The notes under the pieces are model-generated. The model ran no database searches and was not told the DNA's origin. It saw only the letters and a list, made by a program, of their open reading frames with translations. Shown here one piece after another: positions 1-7,022 of a DNA stretch of 27,266 nucleotides (the first letter of the stretch is position 1; each line of letters begins with the position of its first letter). Origin of the DNA: JBKECO01 sp047974745 (GTDB lineage Bacteria; Bacillota; Clostridia; Lachnospirales; Lachnospiraceae); NCBI GenBank assembly GCA_047974745.1, contig JBKECO010000039.1, positions 1 through 27,266 on the forward strand, given 5' to 3'. A program made the translations under genes and the position numbers.

Positions 1-391
1 CATGAAATTCAATGATTCTGTCATCATGACCATTCCAGGTATCGGTTTCATAAATGGTGGAATGATACTCGGTGAAATCGGTAGTGTAAACCGTTTCTCC
101 AACCCTAGTAAGCTGCTTGCATTTGCAGGCTTAGATCCGTCTGTTTACCAATCTGGTAACTTTAGTGCAAAACACACTCGGATGTCTAAGCGTGGATCTA
201 AAGTCCTTAGATATGCTCTTATGAATGCAGCCCATAATGTTGTCAAAAACAACGACACCTTCAAGGCTTATTATGATGCCAAGATGGCGGAAGGCCGTAC
301 ACACTATAATGCTCTCGGGCACTGTGCCTGCAAGCTTGTCAGGATTATCTGGAAGATGCTCACTGACGAAATAGAATTCAACCTCGATTAA
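1..391 (+). CDS. IS110-family transposase, C-terminal fragment (runs off left edge)
   Basis: The reading frame is already open at the window edge, so only about the last 129 residues of the transposase are present. IPGIGF near the start, GEIGSVNRF, AFAGLDPSVYQSG and MSKRGSKVLRYAL are the conserved features of the Transposase_20 (IS116/IS110/IS902) C-terminal domain, which carries the serine of this DEDD-plus-serine recombinase family. IS110 enzymes move circular intermediates and, for characterised members, use a structured guide (bridge) RNA encoded in the element. The frame ends at a TAA, followed by about 120 non-coding bases that probably form the right end. Family assignment is firm. Whether the full-length gene is intact cannot be judged because its 5' part is outside the window. 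Confidence 0.9.
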   Translation, partial: MKFNDSVIMTIPGIGFINGGMILGEIGSVNRFSNPSKLLAFAGLDPSVYQSGNFSAKHTRMSKRGSKVLRYALMNAAHNVVKNNDTFKAYYDAKMAEGRTHYNALGHCACKLVRIIWKMLTDEIEFNLD

Positions 392-511
392 GAGGCCTGT
401 ATACCAACATCGATAGATTTTGAAAATGCACCCTACGGGAGCTTTCTTAAAGTTACCCTTTTTTACCACCGATTGAGAAAAGAAATTTTTTGCTAATTTA
501 GGATTGACTTT
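1..511 (+). mobile_element. Right part of an IS110-family insertion sequence
   Basis: The transposase end is followed by about 120 bases of AT-rich sequence without genes, after which the truncated end of an AraC-type regulator gene begins. IS110 elements lack terminal inverted repeats and make no clear target duplication, so the exact right end cannot be fixed by eye. The boundary is inferred from where regulator homology starts, at about 505-515. The left end is outside the window. Confidence 0.6.
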
Positions 512-820
512 TCATAGCTGGTCTTCATTGATAAAAAAATCACTTAAACCCAGACAAATTTCTGCGTTTGCCCCAAGAAAAATTGCCTGACGGCAAATAA
601 CCGTAAGTGTGCAAATAACACCATTTTGCAAAGCTCGAAGTGGAATTGGTCCTAGGACATTTTCATAAAGCCCAGAATATACATTGATATATCTTTCTAG
701 AGCATTCTCATCTCCTCGCAGAAAATCAATAGTTGTCCTATTTTCCTCATGAAAATCATGGTGTTTCTCTCCAATTGAAATGGTATTCTTTATTGCTTCT
801 ATGGCATTCTTATTCTTCAT
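512..820 (-). pseudogene. Truncated AraC-family transcriptional regulator (N-terminal part only)
   Basis: The 102-residue product resembles the N-terminal sensory part of AraC-type regulators common in clostridia. The stretch PLRALQNGVICTLTVICRQA, followed by LGLSDFFI, matches the recurring 'PLRxxKNxxIxxxTxxCRxAI...xLSDxYI' pattern just ahead of the HTH region in these proteins. Full-length relatives are usually around 300 residues or more with two C-terminal helix-turn-helix motifs. Here the frame stops immediately after the sensory part, where the IS110 element begins, so the DNA-binding domain is missing. The start has an AGGTGA ribosome binding site. The gene is divergent from the beta-glucoside operon and was probably its regulator. 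That the insertion caused the truncation is an inference. Confidence 0.65.
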
Positions 821-835
821 ATTCTAATCACCTGA

Positions 836-898
836 AAAATCCTAAAGTAATATGACTTATCCTACATAATTATATGGGATTTCCTATTAAAATACAAT
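836..898 (+). promoter_or_regulatory. Divergent control region with spaced ATCCTA-like direct repeats
   Basis: The gap between the AraC-type remnant and the glucosidase gene holds three similar hexamers: ATCCTA at 839-844, ATCCTA at 859-864 and TTCCTA at 881-886. They are 20 and 22 bp apart, which is about two helical turns. AraC-family activators usually bind spaced direct repeats, so these are candidate half-sites. A possible -10 TACAAT lies at 893-898 with only a poor -35, as expected for an activator-dependent promoter. This is inference from spacing only. Confidence 0.3.
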
Positions 899-939
899 AG
901 AAGTCTTCAAACAATTACCATGCAAAGGAGGAACTCGAA

Positions 940-2313
940 ATGACATCTGTTTTAAAAAAAGGATTCTTATGGGGTGGTTCAGCTTCAAGTATGCAAACGG
1001 AAGGTGCTTGGAATGAAGGTGGGAAGGGTCCATCTGTCTATGATAATCCAAAAGAAATGTTTGCCAGACATTCGGATTGGAAAGTGGCTGTTGATTTTTA
1101 CCATCGGTACAAAGAAGATATTGCACTAATGGCAGGTATGGGATTTACATCATATCGCTTTTCTTTAAGTTGGGCGCGAATTATTCCCGATGGAGATGGA
1201 GCGATCAATGAAGAAGGATTACAATTTTATGAAAATGTTGTCAATGAATTATTAAGAAATGGGATTGAAGCATTCATAGCATTGCATCATTTTGATTTGC
1301 CCTTGGCATTGGTTGAAAAATACGGAGGCTGGCATGCTCGTGAAGTATATGAAGCTTATAAAAGATACGCTGAAATTGTTATCAAGCGTTTTGGTTCGCG
1401 TGTCAAATTGTACATCCCATTTAATGAGCAAAATGGAATGACAGTATTTGCTGAGATGGAATTCCCAAAGGAAATCACATCAAATGAACGGCAGAAACTG
1501 CAAGCGTTATCTTATCATCATTTATTTATGTCATCAGCAGCTGTTTGTAATTTGGTACATGAAATATCTCCAGAATCAAAGGTCGGTGGCATGATCAACT
1601 TTACACCTTGTTATCCGGAAACTTGCAAACCAGGTGATATTCTTGCAGCTCAAAGGTTGAATCAACTGGGTAATTTTGACTTTTTAGATATTTTTGCTTA
1701 TGGGAAGTATCCGGTCGCTAAATTAAACGAATGGAAAAGAAATAATGTAAATCCTGTTGTACCAGGTGATTTAGAATATTTGGCAAGAGCTAGTATGGAT
1801 TTCTTATCACATAGTTTCTATCAATCAATTGTTGTCAATGAGACAATGAAAAATCCCACGGCGTTATTTGACTCATACAATGGAAAAGCAGTATCTAATC
1901 CATACCTAGAAGAAAGTGAATGGGGTTGGAAAATAGATCCAGTCGCTCTTCGACTGGTCGTGAAAGAAATGTATGATCGATATCAATTACCTGTATTTAC
2001 AATTGAGTGCGGTATAGGTGTAGCAGAAGAATTAGATGAAAACAATACAGTAATTGATGATTACCGTATACAGTATTTTCAAGATCATCTGGAACAGTTG
2101 AAATTGGCTGTGAAAGAAGATGGTGTGGATTTGATGGGATTTCTCACTTGGAGACCAATCGACATTCTAAGCTCTCAAGGTGAAATGAAAAAGCGATATG
2201 GATTTGTCTATGTAAATCGTACAGACACAGATTTGAAAGATTTAAAACGTTATAAAAAGAAAAGTTATGATTGGTTCAAACGAGTAATCGAAACAAATGG
2301 AGAGTTTTTATAA
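940..2313 (+). CDS. 6-phospho-beta-glucosidase, glycoside hydrolase family 1
   Basis: Cytoplasmic enzyme that hydrolyses phosphorylated beta-glucosides delivered by the adjacent PTS permease into glucose 6-phosphate and an aglycone or sugar. The 457-residue length is normal for GH1. Visible motifs are the N-terminal FLWGGSASSMQTEGAW signature, FNEQN with the acid/base Glu163, and FTIECG with the nucleophile Glu356. Near the C-terminus a Ser411, Lys418, Tyr420 pattern (DILSSQGEMKKRYGFVY) has the S-x6-K-x-Y spacing of the 6-phosphate pocket, which separates phospho-glycosidases from plain glucosidases. Cys357 replaces the usual Asn after the nucleophile. The ATG is preceded by AAAGGAGG (924-931). 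It is the first gene of an operon with the PTS genes 68 bp downstream. Substrate (cellobiose, arbutin, salicin or other) cannot be told. Confidence 0.92.
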   Translation: MTSVLKKGFLWGGSASSMQTEGAWNEGGKGPSVYDNPKEMFARHSDWKVAVDFYHRYKEDIALMAGMGFTSYRFSLSWARIIPDGDGAINEEGLQFYENVVNELLRNGIEAFIALHHFDLPLALVEKYGGWHAREVYEAYKRYAEIVIKRFGSRVKLYIPFNEQNGMTVFAEMEFPKEITSNERQKLQALSYHHLFMSSAAVCNLVHEISPESKVGGMINFTPCYPETCKPGDILAAQRLNQLGNFDFLDIFAYGKYPVAKLNEWKRNNVNPVVPGDLEYLARASMDFLSHSFYQSIVVNETMKNPTALFDSYNGKAVSNPYLEESEWGWKIDPVALRLVVKEMYDRYQLPVFTIECGIGVAEELDENNTVIDDYRIQYFQDHLEQLKLAVKEDGVDLMGFLTWRPIDILSSQGEMKKRYGFVYVNRTDTDLKDLKRYKKKSYDWFKRVIETNGEFL

Positions 2314-2381
2314 TCAAATTTTCGCGATATAGATTCACTAGGAAACGAAGCTATATCATCTTTGAAAAAGGAGGAGATCAA

Positions 2382-2684
2382 ATGAGTAGGTATCAGCAAT
2401 TGGCAGAAGATATTGTTCGTAATGTTGGCGGAAAAGAGAATATAATTTCATTGGTACACTGTGTAACAAGACTGCGTTTTAATTTGAAGGATGAGTCGAA
2501 AGTAAATGAAAATACATTAAAAAATATGAGTGGAGTCATTGGAATTGTGAAATCAAGTGGTCAGTTTCAGGTTGTTATTGGGAATCATGTTCCAGATGTA
2601 TATAAAGTAGTTTGTGAGGTTGTAGGGATTTCGAATAAAAATGGCTCTGATATTGCAGGAAAAAAAAATGAACTTAAAAGATAG
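2382..2684 (+). CDS. PTS beta-glucoside transporter, IIB domain (split from IIC by a frame change)
   Basis: This 100-residue polypeptide is a complete glucose-superfamily IIB domain. It contains LVHCVTRLRF with the phospho-acceptor Cys27, followed by the conserved GVIG and QVVIGNHVPDVY segments. The start at 2382 is chosen for its strong AAAGGAGGAG ribosome binding site (2367-2375); longer frames upstream overlap the glucosidase. In BglF/BglP permeases IIB, IIC and IIA form one chain of about 610-625 residues. Here the frame leaves the IIB-IIC linker at a run of nine A (2660-2668) and stops at 2684. With eight A the frame would run on into IIC and give about 607 residues, the family length. 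The split is therefore a one-base length change in a homopolymer: a real mutation, a slippage site, or a sequencing error. Confidence 0.85.
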   Translation: MSRYQQLAEDIVRNVGGKENIISLVHCVTRLRFNLKDESKVNENTLKNMSGVIGIVKSSGQFQVVIGNHVPDVYKVVCEVVGISNKNGSDIAGKKNELKR

Positions 2685-4206
2685 AGTATTCGATTTAATT
2701 ACAGGCATTATGATGCCATCACTTGCTTTGCTGTGTGCAGCAGGCATTACAAAAGGTTTAAATACGATACTCATGGTAGCTGGGTTATATGAATATGGCA
2801 GCTCTTATTATATTCTCGTTGAAGCTATTGGAGACGCAATGTTTTACTTCTTCCCTATTATCCTAGGATTTAATACAGCAAGAAAAATTGGAATGAATGA
2901 ATACTTAGGTTTAATGATAGGGGCGGCGCTTTGTTATCCAACCATTAATGGAGTTGATCTAACTTTCTTTGGCTTGACCATGAATGTAACATATACGTCC
3001 ACATTCTTACCAGTAATTATCATCGTACTTTTGGCAAAACCACTAGAGACATTTTTGAATAAAATAATTCCGGATGTTGTGAAAACATTTTTAACGCCGA
3101 TGCTGGTTATGTTAGTGGCCGTTCCAATTGGATTTACATTAATTGGTCCAATTGCAAATGTCGTGGGTGTTGAGATGGCAAAATTGATCAATAACATTAT
3201 TGAAATCAGTCCAATGATTGCAGGTATTTTACTAGGTGGATTTTATCAATTTATCATGTTATTAGGCATTCACTTAGCAATTTTTATTCCATCAATTTCA
3301 AGTCTTGCTGCAGGAAATCCAGATTTCCCACTTGCGATTGTAGCACCTGTCTCTTTCTCACAAATGGCTGTTGTTTTTGCTATTTGGATGAAAACAAAAA
3401 ATTTGAAATTGAAAGAGTTTGCTTTACCTGCATGGATTTCAGGAATATTTGGAGTAACGGAACCTGCAATTTATGGAATTACATTGCCAAGAATGAAATT
3501 TTTCATAATCTCTTGTATTGGTGCTGCTATTTCAGGTGGTCTTGTTGGATTTTTCAATACAAAAATTTTAACGATAGCAGGGATTGGAATATTCTCATTA
3601 CCTGGATTTATTAATCCAAACACAGGTGATATGGAAGGATTGATTCATTTTAGTATTGCCGTGGTTGTTGGTATGGCATTTAGTTTTATTGCTACGTTTT
3701 TGATGTATCAAGATGAAGAAATAATAGAAACAAAAAGTGTTTCTGAAGTTTCTCAAGAAGTACTTGTCAGTCCAGCTAATGGGAAAATTATTCCTCTCCA
3801 TGAAGTATGTGACGAAGCATTTGCTCAAGGTGCAATGGGACAAGGTGTCGCTATAGAACCACGTGAAGGGAAAATATATTCGCCAGTGCATGGTTCAATT
3901 ATAACAATTTTTCCGACAAAGCATGCGATAGGTATTCTCTCTGAAAATGGGGCGGAGATCCTGATTCACATTGGAATGGACACAGTGAATTTGAATGGAC
4001 AATATTTTGAAACACATGTTGAGCAAGGCCAAATAGTGAAAAAAGGAGATTTAATAGTTTCGTTTGATATGGATTCAATCGTGGCAGAAGGTTTCTCGGT
4101 TCAAACCCCAATAATTATTACAAATACAACTAAATTCACAGATATTATACCAATCGAAAGTAAAGAGGTTGATGTTGGAAATGATATTCTTACATTGTTA
4201 GTTTAA
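2668..4206 (+). CDS. PTS beta-glucoside transporter, IIC-IIA domains
   Basis: Membrane channel plus soluble IIA domain of a beta-glucoside permease. IIC begins at MNLKDRVFDLITGIMMPSL and has the usual series of hydrophobic helices and the GVTEPAIYGITLP loop of the glucose/sucrose/beta-glucoside IIC family. IIA follows at roughly residue 370. It contains FPTKHAIGI and LIHIGMDTV, whose histidines correspond to the two active-site His of IIA-Glc; His434 in the second motif is the phosphorylated one. ATG 2668 directly abuts the A9 run and has AGGA (2657-2660) at a workable distance, so separate translation coupled to IIB is possible. Alternatively, RNA polymerase slippage at A9 could restore the fused IIBCA protein. 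An upstream in-frame ATG at 2641 has no good ribosome binding site. No BglG-type antiterminator gene is nearby. Confidence 0.88.
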   Translation: MNLKDRVFDLITGIMMPSLALLCAAGITKGLNTILMVAGLYEYGSSYYILVEAIGDAMFYFFPIILGFNTARKIGMNEYLGLMIGAALCYPTINGVDLTFFGLTMNVTYTSTFLPVIIIVLLAKPLETFLNKIIPDVVKTFLTPMLVMLVAVPIGFTLIGPIANVVGVEMAKLINNIIEISPMIAGILLGGFYQFIMLLGIHLAIFIPSISSLAAGNPDFPLAIVAPVSFSQMAVVFAIWMKTKNLKLKEFALPAWISGIFGVTEPAIYGITLPRMKFFIISCIGAAISGGLVGFFNTKILTIAGIGIFSLPGFINPNTGDMEGLIHFSIAVVVGMAFSFIATFLMYQDEEIIETKSVSEVSQEVLVSPANGKIIPLHEVCDEAFAQGAMGQGVAIEPREGKIYSPVHGSIITIFPTKHAIGILSENGAEILIHIGMDTVNLNGQYFETHVEQGQIVKKGDLIVSFDMDSIVAEGFSVQTPIIITNTTKFTDIIPIESKEVDVGNDILTLLV

Positions 4207-4427
4207 TGATTAAATGCGCTGTTTGTTAAAAAGAACAGCGCATTTATTTTTGTCTCTACATCTGTACAATTTGAATACTGCTCTTTTGTCAACTTAGCTT
4301 CATCCAAGTTACAATTCATCAAATTTGAAATAACTGCTTCTTTTGAATTGTTCTTGTCAAACTGACTCCGTTTGCTAAAGACGGCATCCGTTCTGAGTAG
4401 GATTTTTGCCGCTAAAATAGTGGCAAA
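4203..4427 (-). pseudogene. Decayed fragment of a second LXG-type metallopeptidase toxin
   Basis: The minus strand reads open from about 4427 to a TAA at 4203 without a usable start. The translation includes ILLRTDAVF, then SKEAVISNLMNCNLDE. This aligns without gaps to residues about 377-420 of the intact toxin next door (VLLSTEAEF ... AKEAVLSNLMNYNLDE), with about half the positions identical and the DNA also visibly similar (TTCATCCAA, AATTCATCAAATT). Homology is lost before about 4290, where the frame runs through the PTS terminator, and the HExxH part and N-terminal region are missing. It lies just downstream of the immunity gene, where polymorphic toxin loci often keep silent or orphan toxin tails. 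It is best read as the relic of a duplicated or displaced toxin, not an expressed gene. Confidence 0.7.
4212..4252 (+). terminator. Rho-independent terminator of the beta-glucoside operon
   Basis: A perfect 10-bp stem ATGCGCTGTT (4214-4223) / AACAGCGCAT (4234-4243) with a ten-base loop is followed by TTATTTTTGT, six bases after the PTS stop codon. Confidence 0.9.
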
Positions 4428-4437
4428 TTAGTGGCAA
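4419..4437. repeat. Two direct copies of AGTGGCAA, 11 bp apart
   Basis: AGTGGCAA occurs at 4419-4426 and again at 4430-4437, right at the edge of the toxin remnant. Closely spaced repeats with an 11-bp period resemble arm-type binding sites of tyrosine integrases of conjugative elements, but no integrase gene is present. The link to a lost mobile element is speculative. Confidence 0.3.
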
Positions 4438-4528
4438 GATATTTTAGCCTCAGTTATTTAACCTGTTCTTTTTTACGTCCTTATTTTCCAAGTTACCTAT
4501 ACCTTAGATCACCGGTTTTCATCTGTTA

Positions 4529-5164
4529 TTATTCGGCATTTGGTTCTTTAGAATCCACAAATTCTTCTAATTCTTTCACAAACTCTTCATAATTTTCAGG
4601 ATATTCTTCATCACCATCATAAAAACCATTTATTCGCTTTACAGTATTGTCACTAAACTGAATAACAAGTGTCCAGCCGCCACCACCGTCTATACTTATG
4701 TTTGGATCATCCGCATCCGCCACTGGTATATATGTTCCATATTCATCTTCCCAATTCATCACGTCATATTTTTCCAATATTGCACGCACTTCATTTATAT
4801 CGCTATCTGACATGATATAATCAAATTCACGAAATTTAAGCGAGCTATGAATCCTTCGATTTATAAACATGCCCTTGTCTCCAACATTTATTGCAATGCA
4901 ACTACTATTTGCCATCTCGTAAACATCATCATACATTACTTTTGTAATATCATCTAATGAATGCCCTATATTCGCCTGTTCAGATTTAAATAAATCATAA
5001 AATCCATCTAGAGTTTCTTTCTCAGTCATTTCTACTTCCCTTTCTGAATCAACTGTTTTGCTGTAATCGCACCCACTCACTAATATAATGAATAGTAAAA
5101 TTATATACAGATTTTTCGCCCAAAGTTTTTCCTTAAACATTTGACATTTCTTGTAAAATTTCAT
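4529..5164 (-). CDS. Lipoprotein, candidate immunity protein of the LXG toxin
   Basis: I do not recognise a named family. The 211-residue product starts with a positively charged stretch, then a hydrophobic helix (about residues 18-30) ending in the lipobox LVSGC, with lipidation predicted at Cys32. It should therefore be anchored on the outer face of the membrane. The remainder is acidic and soluble, ending in a PENYEEFVKELEEFVDS helix typical of small clostridial lipoproteins. The start at 5164 lies inside the toxin gene (32-bp overlap) and has an AGAGGAG ribosome binding site, so the two are translationally coupled. Position directly after an LXG toxin, overlap and small size are the usual signs of a cognate immunity protein. 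Its outside location suggests the toxin acts outside the cytoplasm. The immunity role is inferred from context. Confidence 0.7.
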   Translation of the reverse strand: MKFYKKCQMFKEKLWAKNLYIILLFIILVSGCDYSKTVDSEREVEMTEKETLDGFYDLFKSEQANIGHSLDDITKVMYDDVYEMANSSCIAINVGDKGMFINRRIHSSLKFREFDYIMSDSDINEVRAILEKYDVMNWEDEYGTYIPVADADDPNISIDGGGGWTLVIQFSDNTVKRINGFYDGDEEYPENYEEFVKELEEFVDSKEPNAE

Positions 5165-6728
5165 TTATTAACTCCTCTGATTGTGGCATGAAGTTCTTAA
5201 TACTCTTTAAGCCATTTGCTTGAGCTGGATCAATTGTCATACACCTCCCATAATATTCTGCAAACGACTCTTTGTTTGTTAGACGTCTCACTGAACCATC
5301 TGAGTTCATCCAATATTCTTCACCTGTTTTCTTGTCTGGGAAATGCCCGTACAAGCCAACAATTGCATTATTTGTTACTCCTCCATAGATATCGGATGCA
5401 CTTTCATTATCCGCCCCTTGTAATGCAGTATTCATAACATCAACAAGTTCTATATGCAGCTTTCCCGACTTCAGAGATAGTGAAGTTTCATCCAAATTAT
5501 AATTCATCAAATTCGAAAGCACCGCTTCTTTTGCATTGCTCTTATTCTGCTGGCTCCATGTAATAAATTCAGCCTCTGTGCTGAGTAGAACATCTATTTC
5601 ATCAGAAAGCCTCGCTTCTACATCCAGACGATTCGCATCTGACAGTGTCAGTCCTTCTGCATTCTTATATGCGTCTGTTACGTTTGTCTTATACCCATTT
5701 TCTACTCCATAGTAGTAATCAATTGCATGTCCAACTTCATGAAAAAAAGTATAATAGGTACCTCTAGGATTATTCCGGTCGTCTGCTATGTTGAAAACAA
5801 GCGTATCATTACTTGAATTGAATACTCCTTTGACCGATGTGTCCGCTATTGCAAATCGATCCAAATAGCGAATGAACAGCTTGCAAAAAGTTTCATCTGC
5901 TGTATATGCCTGCAGTTTTATTGCCAGAGTATCTCCTGTTTCTAACGGTTGCATGAATTCATTTATTTTTTTTATATCTTCTACTGACATGCCCTGTTCA
6001 TGCCTTATCATTCTAAATACATTAGCCTGTTCACTTGGGTTTGTTACAAGGTATTTCGCATATTCAGGATTAAGATATTTTATAAAATCTTTATACCATG
6101 TCGATTTTTCAAGGAAGTTGATTGGATACTGTAGATCTGTTTTATCTTTGCTGGTCTTTATATCTGTTTCACATGCTGCATCAATCACCTGAAGCAGTTC
6201 TTTCACTTCATCAAAGCAGTCTGCCATGTAGCTGTCAAAACTACTGACTAGGTCAATCGTTTGATTTAAAACGGTTTCCGAATTATAAAATGCTGTCTGC
6301 ATCTGGTCATCGCTTGGTGCTGCCTCTGGTAAGAATTCTGCATATCTGGAAACAAATGCACTTAATTCATCCTGTAGTAGGTCATACTCACCCGCTACAT
6401 TTTTAGTCTGCTGGATGACCTGATCGACATATTCCGTTTCTATGGCAGCCTCTATACTTTCATCCACTTCATTTTGAAATGTGCTGATATATTTTTTTAT
6501 AGCTCCATCCATTGTGACTAATGTCAAAAGAAACGTCCGCAGTATTTCCCCATGTACCTCTTGTATATATCTTCGCATTGCAGCTGCCGCCTCACCATCA
6601 AAAATTTCGGTATTCTCTGCAAATTCAATCATATGGCTGCGCAATACTTCTATTTCAGATTCCATCGAATCTTTTAATGTTAAGAACTGTTCTTGTAGGA
6701 TCCTGATGTCATCATGAGCAATCCTCAT
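5133..6728 (-). CDS. LXG-domain type VII secretion effector with C-terminal zinc metallopeptidase toxin domain
   Basis: The 531-residue protein has two parts. Residues 1-190 are almost entirely helical and include IFDGEAAAAMRRYIQEVH (about 42-59), the position and pattern of the LXG fold that targets effectors to the Esx/type VII secretion system. From about 200 a globular domain contains TFFHEVGHAIDYYY (HExxH, residues 330-334, two zinc-binding His and the catalytic Glu331) and a later NKESFAEYYG (about 486-494). A Glu there is the likely third zinc ligand, as in lethal-factor-like toxin peptidases. No signal peptide is present, as expected for this pathway. The ATG overlaps the stop of the preceding small helical gene (TAATG), with AGGAGG just upstream. 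The downstream lipoprotein gene overlaps its end. Assignment as a secreted antibacterial or anti-host peptidase is inference from domain architecture; the protein substrate is unknown. Confidence 0.82.
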   Translation of the reverse strand: MRIAHDDIRILQEQFLTLKDSMESEIEVLRSHMIEFAENTEIFDGEAAAAMRRYIQEVHGEILRTFLLTLVTMDGAIKKYISTFQNEVDESIEAAIETEYVDQVIQQTKNVAGEYDLLQDELSAFVSRYAEFLPEAAPSDDQMQTAFYNSETVLNQTIDLVSSFDSYMADCFDEVKELLQVIDAACETDIKTSKDKTDLQYPINFLEKSTWYKDFIKYLNPEYAKYLVTNPSEQANVFRMIRHEQGMSVEDIKKINEFMQPLETGDTLAIKLQAYTADETFCKLFIRYLDRFAIADTSVKGVFNSSNDTLVFNIADDRNNPRGTYYTFFHEVGHAIDYYYGVENGYKTNVTDAYKNAEGLTLSDANRLDVEARLSDEIDVLLSTEAEFITWSQQNKSNAKEAVLSNLMNYNLDETSLSLKSGKLHIELVDVMNTALQGADNESASDIYGGVTNNAIVGLYGHFPDKKTGEEYWMNSDGSVRRLTNKESFAEYYGRCMTIDPAQANGLKSIKNFMPQSEELINEILQEMSNV

Positions 6729-7000
6729 TACAATCCTCCTGTCAACTTTTGAGAAAGTGCTGTATCTGACTGTTTTATATTGTCACCTACTTTGAGAAAT
6801 TTTTCCACATCATTCTTTAAAAACACATGATATTTTTCTATTGCTGCATTCATCTCATTTAGTACTAAAATCATCGCATCCATAGTCAAAAGGTTACTTT
6901 CGACCTTATCATATACGACGGCATCCATTGTTTTAAATCCTTTTTCAATTGCCAGAAGTTTTGCATCAAATACATCCTTATTCAAGTTAATTTTCTGCAT
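6728..7000 (-). CDS. Small WXG100-like LXG partner protein (TIGR04197/DUF3130 type)
   Basis: This 90-residue all-helical protein without signal or membrane segment begins MQKINLNKDVFDAKLLAIEK and ends in a flexible GGL tail. Length, the helix-turn-helix layout and the motif EKYHVFLKNDVEKFLKVGDNI are those of the SACOL2603/TIGR04197 (DUF3130) family. Those proteins bind the LXG region of a type VII effector and help present it to the secretion apparatus (the 'Lap1' class). The start at 7000 is preferred over an upstream in-frame Met at 7084 because of AAAGGAAAG in front of it, and because the longer form would overlap the preceding gene. It is directly followed by the toxin gene with a one-base overlap. 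Confidence 0.72.
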   Translation of the reverse strand: MQKINLNKDVFDAKLLAIEKGFKTMDAVVYDKVESNLLTMDAMILVLNEMNAAIEKYHVFLKNDVEKFLKVGDNIKQSDTALSQKLTGGL

Positions 7001-7022
7001 AATACTTTCTTTCCTTTCCGAT

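Noticed and set aside
131..469. Open frame of 112 codons opposite the IS110 transposase
   Set aside because: It is antisense to a clear transposase domain, with no ribosome binding site and no recognisable protein pattern.
1..511. Search for terminal inverted repeats and a bridge RNA of the IS110 element
   Set aside because: IS110 elements lack clear inverted repeats, and the part expected to encode the guide RNA in the IS110 group (left end) is outside the window. Nothing could be supported.
4253..4528. A complete hidden gene between the PTS operon and the lipoprotein gene
   Set aside because: Apart from the toxin relic and the short repeats, no frame with a start, ribosome binding site and coding-like composition is visible.
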